7,506 bases of DNA. Source: Oscillospiraceae bacterium (GTDB lineage: Bacteria > Bacillota > Clostridia > Oscillospirales > Acutalibacteraceae). The stretch's first letter is position 1. Each line of letters starts with the position of its first letter. Location: assembly GCA_031267335.1 (NCBI GenBank), contig JAIRZH010000041.1, positions 1-7,506 on the forward strand, given 5' to 3'. Made by a program: the position numbers and the translations under genes. Below the pieces are notes generated by a model that saw only the letters and a list, made by a program, of their open reading frames with translations, was not told the DNA's origin and ran no database searches. This document shows positions 1 to 6,192 of this stretch, one piece after another.

Positions 1-409
1 TACTCTGTGTTTCATCTACTCATGACGGTAGGATTCATGATAAAACACAGCTAGAAAAATCTGGATTTTTAGGCAAAATTCCTGATAAATTTCCAAAGTA
101 GTTCGATAAAGCATTTCAAAGGATTCAAGAATACATAAAAATGTTTTCATACCTCATAAGAAACCTAGAAAAAAGCTATTTTCTGATGAACAAAAAGAAG
201 AAAATCAAATTATTTCAAGTTATAGAATCAAAGTCGAACATGCAATTTGTGGAATTAAGCGTTTGCGTTGTTTAACTGATGTTTTTAGAGAAAAGGAGGG
301 TGTTACCTTGTTTCGGGTTGCTTACGGAATTTGGAATTTGCATTTAAACTTCGTTTAAAGTTATGATATTGTGTATTACTTCATTCTAATTTCTATTCAC
401 GAACAAGTC
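1..409 (+). mobile_element. 3' remnant of an IS5-type insertion sequence
   Basis: The window opens inside an insertion sequence. It holds the C-terminal part of a broken DDE transposase (to 358) and then about 50 bp of non-coding DNA. That stretch ends in GAACAAGTC (401-409), followed directly by TA. Read inward from the end this is GACTTGTTCGTGAATAG, which resembles the terminal repeats of IS5-superfamily elements, and a TA flank fits the short target duplication of some IS5 groups. The left end lies outside the window, so the terminal repeat cannot be matched to a partner and the boundary at 409 is an inference. The element is probably inactive because its transposase is interrupted. Confidence 0.6.
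3..358 (+). pseudogene. IS5-family (DDE_Tnp_4-like) transposase, C-terminal part, stop codon plus frameshift
   Basis: Joining two frames gives the C-terminal third of an IS5-type DDE transposase. The first frame (from 3) reads STHDGRIHDK and later DKAFQRIQEYIK, matching the 'DG..HD' and 'D.GFQGI' regions of the family. It is interrupted by an in-frame TAG at 99-101, between FPK and FDKAF. Around the A-run at 137-141 the frame slips, as if one A had been lost. The second frame then continues with IPHKKPRKK, SSYRIKVEHAICGIKRLR and AYGIWNLHLNFV to a TAA at 356-358. The motif R-x-x-VEHAI-x-x-IK carries the glutamate expected as the last acidic catalytic residue. Two independent lesions in so short a stretch make this a dead gene. 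The N-terminal part would lie upstream of the window. Confidence 0.8.
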
Positions 410-593
410 TATTGCTAAAAAATGTTTGAAATCCCCCAGAGAAAGAGTTAGCATAAACGGAGATTATTGGATGGTGCGGAAATATTCTGTAAAAAAAGAT
501 GTAACTATCAGTAAAGTTGACATATTAAAAATTTAATTGAGAATATTTAGATTAGTTCTATTGCTATAATTAAAATATAAAAGGAGAAAATAA
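410..593. other. Intergenic region between IS remnant and exported-protein gene
   Basis: No coding region is recognisable here. Short open stretches in each frame are broken by stops and resemble nothing I know. A perfect TTGACA lies at 517-522, but the hexamer at the right distance (GAATAT, 541-546) is a poor -10. The convincing promoter element is the TATAAT further downstream. Confidence 0.5.
562..570 (+). promoter_or_regulatory. Extended -10 promoter for the exported-protein gene
   Basis: TGCTATAAT is a perfect -10 hexamer (565-570) with the TGn extension, which can compensate for a missing -35. No good -35 is seen 17 bp upstream; TTGAGA at 537-542 is 22 bp away, too far. Transcription would start near 577, leaving a very short leader before AAGGAG (581-586), which is 7 bases from the ATG at 594. 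Confidence 0.5.
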
Positions 594-1607
594 ATGAAGA
601 ATCAGAAGACTTCGAAAAATATAGCAAAAAAAGTATTAATTTCGTTAATTTGGTCATCGTTATTATCTATGAATTTCGCTCAAGCAAGAAAAAAAGAAAT
701 AAATAAAGCAATCAATTATGATGATTATACTCAAGTTTCTGCGAATCAATATGTTGATAGCAACAAAGAAAAAAAATTGTTTATTTATTATGCAGAAGAC
801 GCAAGGGAACTTTCACTTGTAGTACAACGCGCAAAAGAAAATGATATAGTTATGTTGAAAAATGATATAACATTGGACAGTCCTATTTTTATAGAAACAT
901 CAATTATCTTTGATCTTAATGGCCATAAAATAACTGTTATAAACGATGAAAACGTATTATTTTTTGGGAAAAAGACGTTCGATCACGTAGAAAAAAAAGA
1001 AATAATACATCCTGGGCATTGGGAAGTACAAGATAGGTTTGGAACTAAAGTTAGCTCAATAGGAACGCGTAACTCTAGTGAATTCTCAAGTGTTTGGGTT
1101 CAACAATCTACCGAACATAGTTATATAAATTTTTATAATTACGATGAAAAATTAAATTCTGTGGTCAAAAACGGTGAAATATTGAGAGCCAAAGGGCAAA
1201 ACGGAAAAGACGGAATCGAAAATTCCAATAAAGACTATCATGGGAAAGACGGCCTTGTGCCAAATGCACCTTTGCATATTATTTCTGGTACAGTTAGATT
1301 AGAAAATATGAAAATCATAGGTGGAAAAGGTGGAAATGGTGGTAATGGAAAATATCAATCGTTGTGGCATTTTTTGTTCGGTGGGGGAAACGCCGGAAAT
1401 GGCGGAAATGGTGCTAATGGCGGAAGAGCTTATTCGTTCGAAAAAGGTCACGGCAGAATTGTTAAAGATAATTTTACCGTTTTAAAAAACGGAAAAGGCG
1501 GCAAAGGCGGTAAAAAAGGTAATGTAAACCCAAATTTTTGGTTTTTCCCGGGAAGCGAAGGCAAAAACGGGCAGGACGGAAAAAAGATTGGTTCAGAGCC
1601 TACCTAA
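594..1607 (+). CDS. Exported protein with beta-helix-like N-terminal half and Gly/Asn/Lys-rich C-terminal half
   Basis: I do not recognise this 337-residue protein as a named family. It starts with a typical signal peptide: a lysine-rich n-region (residues 1-13), a hydrophobic core (about 14-28) and a likely signal peptidase I site after AQA (29-31). Residues about 70-118 carry a pattern common at the start of right-handed parallel beta-helix (pectate-lyase-like) proteins, 'DIVMLKNDITLDSPIFI' followed by 'FDLNGHKIT'. Residues about 195-330 are glycine-rich with runs such as GGKGGNGGNG (243-252), GGGNAGNGGNGANGG (263-277) and GKGGKGGKKG (300-309), partly in collagen-like G-x-y spacing. There is no LPxTG sorting signal, no C-terminal membrane anchor and no lipobox, so it is either secreted or held by non-covalent contact. 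AAGGAG 7 bases upstream supports the start. It appears monocistronic. A surface or adhesin-like role is inference only. Confidence 0.75.
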   Translation: MKNQKTSKNIAKKVLISLIWSSLLSMNFAQARKKEINKAINYDDYTQVSANQYVDSNKEKKLFIYYAEDARELSLVVQRAKENDIVMLKNDITLDSPIFIETSIIFDLNGHKITVINDENVLFFGKKTFDHVEKKEIIHPGHWEVQDRFGTKVSSIGTRNSSEFSSVWVQQSTEHSYINFYNYDEKLNSVVKNGEILRAKGQNGKDGIENSNKDYHGKDGLVPNAPLHIISGTVRLENMKIIGGKGGNGGNGKYQSLWHFLFGGGNAGNGGNGANGGRAYSFEKGHGRIVKDNFTVLKNGKGGKGGKKGNVNPNFWFFPGSEGKNGQDGKKIGSEPT

Positions 1608-1790
1608 AAATTAATTTTTAATAATTTTAAGTATTTTATGTTTGCTTTTACAATAAATGTCAAAGCGATAGTTTTAAATTTTATTTTATGTATGAAATAG
1701 AAATAATTAAAGATTTTTTATGTAATTTAAAATTGTAGTTTTAATTTAAAAATTTTGAAATTAATTTGGTTAATTTACATAAATTTTAAT

Positions 1791-1796
1791 TATAAT
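1791..1796 (+). promoter_or_regulatory. Candidate -10 for the tRNA-Ser/tRNA-Leu pair
   Basis: A perfect TATAAT lies about 38 bp before the tRNA-Ser gene, giving a predicted start near 1803. The upstream partner is weak: TTGGTT at 1766-1771 has a 19-bp spacer, and TTTACA at 1774-1779 is too close. The stretch 1608-1833 is almost pure A/T, so chance TATAAT matches are likely. I see no gene or clear terminator in that stretch. Confidence 0.3.
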
Positions 1797-1833
1797 TTTT
1801 CTATTTTATGATTATTATAAAATTAACAAGCAG

Positions 1834-1923
1834 GGAGAGATGCCGAAGTGGCCATAACGGGACTGATTCGAAATCAGTTTGAGAAAAAATCTCACGCGGG
1901 TTCAAATCTCGTTTTCCACTTCA
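1834..1923 (+). tRNA. tRNA-Ser (anticodon CGA), acceptor end degraded
   Basis: The gene folds as a class II tRNA. The D-stem is CCG/CGG (1843-1845/1858-1860). The anticodon stem is ACTGA/TCAGT (1862-1866/1874-1878) with loop TTCGAAA and anticodon CGA at 1869-1871, reading UCG. The long variable arm is TGAGA/TCTCA (1880-1884/1890-1894). The T-arm is GCGGG/CTCGT around TTCAAAT (1896-1912), with two G-U pairs. The acceptor stem is the odd part: GGAGAGA (1834-1840) faces TTTCCAC (1913-1919), leaving G-A at pair 2-71 and A-C at pair 3-70. The 3' end reads TCA instead of CCA. Shifting the 3' strand to repair those pairs spoils the T-stem. Eight bases separate it from tRNA-Leu, so the two are probably co-transcribed. 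It may be a decaying tRNA, or one repaired by processing and CCA addition. Confidence 0.75.
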
Positions 1924-1931
1924 TTTTTTAA

Positions 1932-2014
1932 GCGGATGTGGCGAAATTGGCACACGCGCCAGGTTTAGGTCCTGGTGGGAAACCATGCAGGTTCGAATCC
2001 TGTCATCCGCACCA
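1932..2014 (+). tRNA. tRNA-Leu (anticodon UAG)
   Basis: This is a complete class II tRNA. The acceptor stem GCGGATG (1932-1938) pairs perfectly with CATCCGC (2004-2010), followed by A73 and an encoded CCA (2012-2014). The anticodon stem CCAGG/CCTGG (1959-1963/1971-1975) holds loop TTTAGGT with anticodon TAG at 1966-1968, reading CUA and probably other CUN codons. The short variable arm is TGG-GAAA-CCA, and the T-arm is GCAGG/CCTGT with loop TTCGAAT. Its intact acceptor end contrasts with the neighbouring tRNA-Ser. No convincing intrinsic terminator follows; there is a T-run at 2057-2062 without a strong hairpin before it. Confidence 0.95.
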
Positions 2015-2096
2015 ACTCCCCTCGCTTCCACCAAGTCTATTCATTTAAACTGCCTCTTTTTTGAATATTTTTAAAACTTTATTCAATGAAATGTTT

Positions 2097-2256
2097 TTTC
2101 TTGTCCAATATTTCTAAGCAATATAGATTTAACGATAAAATTTTTAAAATTCAAAGCGTGAGGAAGGCGAATACTGACGTATTTAACTGACGAGCAATAC
2201 AGAATTTTAAAAATTTTAGTTAAATATGTGTTGCTAAAGAGATTTTAGACAGGCTC
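2097..2256. mobile_element. MITE-like inverted-repeat element A
   Basis: This is a non-coding element of about 160 bp with subterminal inverted repeats. TTTAAC-GA-TAAAATTTTTAAAATTC (2128-2152) mirrors 2202-2224, differing only by the two-base GA insertion. The similarity continues outward more loosely: CTTGTCCAATATTTC at the left answers the inverse of TTTTAGACAGGCTC at the right. The right end, read inward, is GAGCCTGTCTAAAATCTC, resembling IS5-type terminal repeats, and is followed by TAA (2257-2259), a possible target duplication. The left end is eroded and its exact edge uncertain. The 49-base core (2153-2201) is richer in G+C than its surroundings and contains a small AATAC/GTATT hairpin. 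The element ends 13 bp beyond the stop of the minus-strand dnaC-like gene, so that gene's transcript would run into it. Confidence 0.6.
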
Positions 2257-2269
2257 TAAGATCGATTAA

Positions 2270-3163
2270 TTAAATACAAGTTCTTAATTTTTGTTGTCTG
2301 ATATCACGGCCGATAAAATCAAGCCGTTTGTATTCACCGATTAAACGGGAAACTATTCTGGCCCCTGTAGTTCCAGATTCGTCTTTTTCGTTGTATTTTT
2401 TTTCGATATCTTTCATTTTTAAGTTTGTATTAATTATCGTTGGCATTCGTTTTACTAATCTTGAATTTATTATGTTATAGACAGTCGATGCTGAAAATTT
2501 TGTTATAAATTCAGAGCCAAGATCATCTAAAATTAATAACTTGCAATTAAACAATTCGAATTCAGATTTAAAATTATTTGTAAATCTCTCTTTTTCAAGT
2601 TCTGAAACCATTTCTGGGGCAGATATATAAATAGTACTAAATCCTCTAGAAACAACTTTTCGTGCCGTCGAAAGTGACAAATGAGTTTTTCCTGTGCCAG
2701 TTTGACCTGCCATTAAAATATTTGGGGAAATTGAACTAAAATTTTTTGCATATTTAATACAAAAATCAAGATTTTTTTCCATTATAATTCGTTCCGAAAG
2801 AACAAAATCATTATTTTTGAATTCTTCACCAAGAGATTCACTAGAATAAAAGTTAAGATCGAAATTTTCAAAGTCACCTTTCGGGGTTGAATGATCAAAA
2901 TTTTCGAATAATTTTTTTCTAATATTCGTTTTTACACAATCGCATACTTTTCCATTTATTTTACCGGTATCGCGGCAAATTTCACAATTATATTCTGCAT
3001 TGAAGTTATTGGATTTAAAACTTTCTATAATTACTTTTTGATGTATTTCAAAATTTTCTATTGCCTTGCCATTCAAAACATCTTTAGCGGTTTTTAAGAA
3101 AAAACATGAAGCTTTTTCGTATTTTTTTCTAAAACTAGATTCTGCCGATATTTTAACGTTCAT
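2270..3163 (-). CDS. dnaC: DnaC/DnaI-type helicase-loading AAA+ ATPase
   Basis: This 297-residue protein belongs to the DnaC/DnaI family, which loads the replicative helicase onto origin DNA or restart sites. The N-terminal half has a cysteine cluster, C60-x2-C63 and C74-x-C76, in 'CEICRDTGKINGKVCDC', which corresponds to the zinc-binding segment of Firmicute DnaI proteins. The AAA+ domain shows Walker A GQTGTGKT (153-160), Walker B LLILDDLG (209-216), a sensor-1-like TIINTNL (242-248) and a box VII-like GARIVSRL (267-274) with arginine-finger candidates R269 and R273. It ends in the family's usual 'F.G.DIR' tail, so it looks full length. AGAGG (complement of 3172-3176) is 8 bases before the ATG. 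It is divergent from the ATPase gene and has no dnaB or dnaD neighbour here. The symbol follows clostridial usage; dnaI would be equally fair. A phage-type loader is less likely given the housekeeping context. Confidence 0.88.
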   Translation of the reverse strand: MNVKISAESSFRKKYEKASCFFLKTAKDVLNGKAIENFEIHQKVIIESFKSNNFNAEYNCEICRDTGKINGKVCDCVKTNIRKKLFENFDHSTPKGDFENFDLNFYSSESLGEEFKNNDFVLSERIIMEKNLDFCIKYAKNFSSISPNILMAGQTGTGKTHLSLSTARKVVSRGFSTIYISAPEMVSELEKERFTNNFKSEFELFNCKLLILDDLGSEFITKFSASTVYNIINSRLVKRMPTIINTNLKMKDIEKKYNEKDESGTTGARIVSRLIGEYKRLDFIGRDIRQQKLRTCI

Positions 3164-3198
3164 TTTTTATACCTCTGGAATAATTTTAACATAGCTGG

Positions 3199-3206
3199 AT
3201 TATAAT
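3199..3206. promoter_or_regulatory. Overlapping divergent -10 elements between dnaC-like gene and ATPase
   Basis: ATTATAAT contains TATAAT on the plus strand (3201-3206) and on the minus strand (complement of 3199-3204). A single palindromic site could therefore serve as -10 for both divergent genes. Neither side has a good -35 at 16-18 bp. Both predicted starts give leaders of a few tens of bases, and binding in the two directions would be mutually exclusive. Confidence 0.35.
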
Positions 3207-3248
3207 TTGGACATACAAATTTTTAATTGTGTGGATATCTAAAAATCT

Positions 3249-3253
3249 AGGAG
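3249..3253 (+). promoter_or_regulatory. Ribosome binding site fixing the ATPase start at 3262
   Basis: AGGAG lies 8 bases before ATG 3262. The longer frame opens at GTG 3229, but that codon has no Shine-Dalgarno sequence and adds eleven residues that Ca2+-ATPases do not need. The start is therefore placed at 3262. Confidence 0.8.
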
Positions 3254-3261
3254 TTAGATTT

Positions 3262-5898
3262 ATGAATTTGCAAGATTTAAGCATTACTGAATTACTAAAA
3301 GAATTAGATGTTGATCAAAATTCAGGATTGGATTTTAAACAAATTAGATCAAGACATAAAAAATTTGGAAAAAATATTTTAAAAGAAGGCTCCAAACCTA
3401 GTTTTTATAAAAAAGTACTTGAACAATTTTCAGATTTCACAGTTATGACGCTTTTTGTTGCAGCCGGAATATCGTTTATTACATCTTTTATAAATAAAAA
3501 TAACGATTATATCGATTCAATAATTATATTAGCAATAGTAATAATTAACACAATAATCGGAGTAGCGCAAGAAAGCCAAGCGGAAAAAGCAATCGATTCA
3601 CTTAAAAAACTTTCTATTTCTAAAGCGAAAGTTTTACGAAACGGTCAAGAACAAAAAATTATTTCAGAAGAAATGGTCCCAGGCGATATATTATTCATCG
3701 AATCCGGCGATAAAATATGTGCCGATGCGAGAATTATAAAATCCAGAAATTTAAGAGTAGAAGAATCAATTTTAACAGGTGAATCTAATTCAGTTTCAAA
3801 AAACGAAAACGATAGTAAAAAAAATATGGTTTTTACCGCAAGCTATGCGACATCCGGGCGTGCTATCGCGGTTGTTATTAAAACCGGTATGGATACTCAA
3901 ATAGGCAAAATTGCAGGAATGATAAACAGAGCCCAGCCACCTTCAACTCCTTTACAAAAACGTTTAATAGAAACTAGCAAAAATCTTAGCATTACAACAA
4001 TTATAATTTGTTTAATTATTTTTATTTTAGGGCTTTTTCAGCATATATATCCACTTGATATGTTTATGATTGCAATAAGCCTTGCAGTCGCAGCGATTCC
4101 TGAAGGCTTGCCGGTTATAGTTACTATTGCGTTATCGACAGGTGTAAGAAAAATGGTGAAAAAAAACGTTATTATAAGGCGTTTGCCAGCTGTGGAAACT
4201 TTAGGTAGCGCGACTGTAATTTGTGTCGATAAAACCGGCACTTTAACACAAAATAAAATAACAGTTACTGAAATTCAAGATATAAACGGTAAATTAAACT
4301 TCGAAAGCCAAGAAAGCATAAAAATTCTTTCATTTGCAGCATTATGCAATAATTCAAAACAAGCAAAAAATAATATATCAGGCGAGCCTACAGAAAATGC
4401 GCTTGTAGCAGCTTCGAGCAAATTTGGCGAAACCAAATCTGAACTTGAAAAAAAATTTCCAAGAATAAAAGAAATACCGTTTGACCCAACGCGCAAAACA
4501 ATGACAACTATACACAAAAATAAAGAAAATTATAGAATTATAACTAAGGGCGCCCCAGATGTATTGCTAAAATTATGTAAATATTATATGGATAAAAATA
4601 ATTGTAAACCGCTAGACGATTTCGCAAGAAATAAAATTAAAAAAAACTACGAAACAATGGCAAAGCATGCATTGCGAGTATTGGCAGTAGCATATAAAAA
4701 CGAAACTTGCGAATCTAAAAATTTAGAAGAAAACATGATTTTGCTAGGCCTTATAGGTATGATAGATCCGCCAAGACCAGAAGCGAAAAACGCTGTAAAA
4801 GAATGCATAGAAGCAAATATAAAACCAATTATGATAACCGGAGATCACGTTTTAACAGCTAAGGCTATCGCCCAAGAACTTGGAATCATGACAAATAACA
4901 GTACTTCGATAACAGGCAAAGAATTAAACGAAATTGATCAAAAAACTCTTGAAAAAAATATACATTCTTATTCGGTTTTCGCACGTGTCTCGCCTGAACA
5001 TAAAGTAAAAATCATAAAAGCTTTTCAAGCGCGTGGCGAAGTTGTCGCAATGACCGGCGATGGAGTTAATGATGCTCCTGCGTTGAAAATAGCTGATATA
5101 GGCTGTGCAATGGGATTTTCCGGTACTGACGTTGCAAAATCGGCTTCAGATATGATTTTAACTGATGATAATTTTGCAAGTATCGTGGAAGCCGCTAAAC
5201 AAGGCAGAGGCATTTATGATAATATTAAAAAAACAATTCATTTTTTAATTGCAACAAATATTGGCGAGGTTGTAACAGTTTTTTTAGCATTTGTTTTAAA
5301 ACTTCCAACGCCTTTACTGGCTATTCAGCTTTTGTGGATAAATTTTGTAACTGATTCATTTCCTGCACTTGCGCTTAGTGTAGAGCCGATTGAAGAAGAT
5401 GTAATGAAGCGTAAACCAATAGATACTAAAAAAAGCATGTTTTCCGGGTCGTTTGGCTATAACATGATTATTGAAGGATGTTTTATCGGTGTAGTAGGAC
5501 TTTTAGCATTTATTTTAGGCTTGCGATTGTTTGATTCTAACCCATTGGATCCAATTTCGGGCCGTACCATGGCTTTTGTTACTCTTGGACTTTCGCAGTT
5601 TGCTCATGCTTTTAATGTGCGAAGCGAAAAATCAATATTCAAAACAGGAATTTCAGGCAATCCGAAATTAATTTGGGCGACTATTTTATGTGTATTTTTA
5701 CAAATAATAGTTACTATTTTACCACAATTTAATGACCTTTTTAAAACAGAATGTATGAATATTTTACAATGGTTAATTGTTCTTCCATTGGCGTGTTTGC
5801 CAATTTTTATCACTGAGCTTGAAAAATTTATTGCAAATTTTGGCAAAGATTATTGTTTTGGCTTTAAATGTGAAACAAGCAATATGAAACGAAATTAA
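3262..5898 (+). CDS. P-type Ca2+-transporting ATPase (type II, SERCA/PMR1-like)
   Basis: This 878-residue membrane pump couples ATP hydrolysis to cation export, most likely Ca2+. Domains run in the standard order: cation-ATPase N-terminal domain (about 5-70), TM1-2, the actuator domain with TGES (172-175), TM3-4 with PEGLP, the phosphorylation site DKTGTLT (aspartate D323), the nucleotide-binding domain with FDPTRKTM and KGAPD (K429), the hinge TGDGVNDAPALK (from T598), and TM5-10. Calcium ligands known from SERCA are present: E281 in PEGLP (E309), N666 and E669 in TM5 (N768, E771), and N694, T697 and D698 in TM6 (N796, T799, D800). The TM8 ligand E908 appears replaced by Q779, as is common outside SERCA, which suggests transport of one Ca2+ per cycle. 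The length is normal for bacterial members and no lesion is seen. Mn2+ transport, as in PMR1, cannot be excluded. The stop lies 8 bp before element B. Confidence 0.93.
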   Translation: MNLQDLSITELLKELDVDQNSGLDFKQIRSRHKKFGKNILKEGSKPSFYKKVLEQFSDFTVMTLFVAAGISFITSFINKNNDYIDSIIILAIVIINTIIGVAQESQAEKAIDSLKKLSISKAKVLRNGQEQKIISEEMVPGDILFIESGDKICADARIIKSRNLRVEESILTGESNSVSKNENDSKKNMVFTASYATSGRAIAVVIKTGMDTQIGKIAGMINRAQPPSTPLQKRLIETSKNLSITTIIICLIIFILGLFQHIYPLDMFMIAISLAVAAIPEGLPVIVTIALSTGVRKMVKKNVIIRRLPAVETLGSATVICVDKTGTLTQNKITVTEIQDINGKLNFESQESIKILSFAALCNNSKQAKNNISGEPTENALVAASSKFGETKSELEKKFPRIKEIPFDPTRKTMTTIHKNKENYRIITKGAPDVLLKLCKYYMDKNNCKPLDDFARNKIKKNYETMAKHALRVLAVAYKNETCESKNLEENMILLGLIGMIDPPRPEAKNAVKECIEANIKPIMITGDHVLTAKAIAQELGIMTNNSTSITGKELNEIDQKTLEKNIHSYSVFARVSPEHKVKIIKAFQARGEVVAMTGDGVNDAPALKIADIGCAMGFSGTDVAKSASDMILTDDNFASIVEAAKQGRGIYDNIKKTIHFLIATNIGEVVTVFLAFVLKLPTPLLAIQLLWINFVTDSFPALALSVEPIEEDVMKRKPIDTKKSMFSGSFGYNMIIEGCFIGVVGLLAFILGLRLFDSNPLDPISGRTMAFVTLGLSQFAHAFNVRSEKSIFKTGISGNPKLIWATILCVFLQIIVTILPQFNDLFKTECMNILQWLIVLPLACLPIFITELEKFIANFGKDYCFGFKCETSNMKRN

Positions 5899-5906
5899 AA
5901 AACCTA

Positions 5907-6079
5907 GAACCTGTTTCTAATAATCCTCCCAAATGCAATTTAATGTTTTACTGCTTAGCTTCAAAAATGATTTCAAGAGAAACAAAATTTTTAAATAGTT
6001 CGTAATTGTAAAAAAATTTAACGTAGTACAAACCAAAAAGTACCGAAATATGATTGTTAAACAGTAGTGTGAACAGGCC
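5907..6079. mobile_element. MITE-like element B, related at one end to element C
   Basis: This non-coding stretch of about 173 bp lies between the ATPase and pyrB. Its left end is GAACCTGTT (5907-5915) and its right end AACAGGCC (6072-6079), so the CCTGTT core is inverted at the two tips. The flanks are CTA and TTA. The right 32 bases (6045-6076) match the right arm of the palindrome at 7172-7203 at 26 of 32 positions without gaps, and five of the six differences are transitions. The match continues weakly inward over CAAAAAGTAC versus CAAAAATTAC. The rest is A/T-rich with no transposase coding. The exact edges are inferred from the tip similarity. It is probably an old non-autonomous copy of the IS5-like family that produced element C. 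Confidence 0.6.
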
Positions 6080-6090
6080 TTAATTCTAAT

Positions 6091-6119
6091 TTGATTCAAT
6101 TGTTAAATTCTTGTAATAT
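6091..6119 (+). promoter_or_regulatory. Candidate promoter for pyrB
   Basis: TTGATT (6091-6096), a 17-bp spacer and TAATAT (6114-6119) form a plausible but weak sigma-70-type promoter, with four of six matches in each box. It starts 12 bp after the end of element B. The predicted leader is about 67 bases. It contains a weak hairpin around 6120-6137, but I see no PyrR-type binding loop or attenuator in it. Confidence 0.35.
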
Positions 6120-6192
6120 TCCGTGAAATTTTCGTGGCTCTAAAAAGTCTGTTGTTGCATTTTGAAAATTTATTTTATAGTATTTTATCATA

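Noticed and set aside
3..358. Programmed frameshifting in the transposase
   Set aside because: Some IS5 groups use it, but here an additional in-frame TAG (99-101) lies upstream and the A-run is not placed between two functional frames, so decay explains it better.
1608..1833. Possible small gene or RNA in the A/T-rich spacer
   Set aside because: The sequence is low-complexity A/T with scattered stops, no ribosome binding site and only chance-level inverted repeats.
404..2041. 10-mer CAAGTCTATT at 404-413 (IS right edge) and again at 2032-2041
   Set aside because: A second IS edge at 2032 was considered, but the similarity does not extend beyond these ten bases without gaps.
3229..3261. GTG start at 3229 for the Ca2+-ATPase
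   Set aside because: No ribosome binding site precedes it, while AGGAG sits 8 bases before ATG 3262 and the homologous domain begins after that ATG.
4038..5846. Four minus-strand open frames inside the ATPase gene (4038-4241, 4275-4517, 5025-5213, 5604-5846)
   Set aside because: They are antisense shadows of a well-conserved coding sequence, with no ribosome binding sites or recognisable products.
5917..6099. Minus-strand 60-codon frame
   Set aside because: It lies almost wholly inside non-coding element B, has an unconvincing composition and no ribosome binding site.
5899..6192. PyrR-type attenuator upstream of pyrB
   Set aside because: I could not find the conserved PyrR-binding loop or an antiterminator/terminator pair; most of the space is element B.
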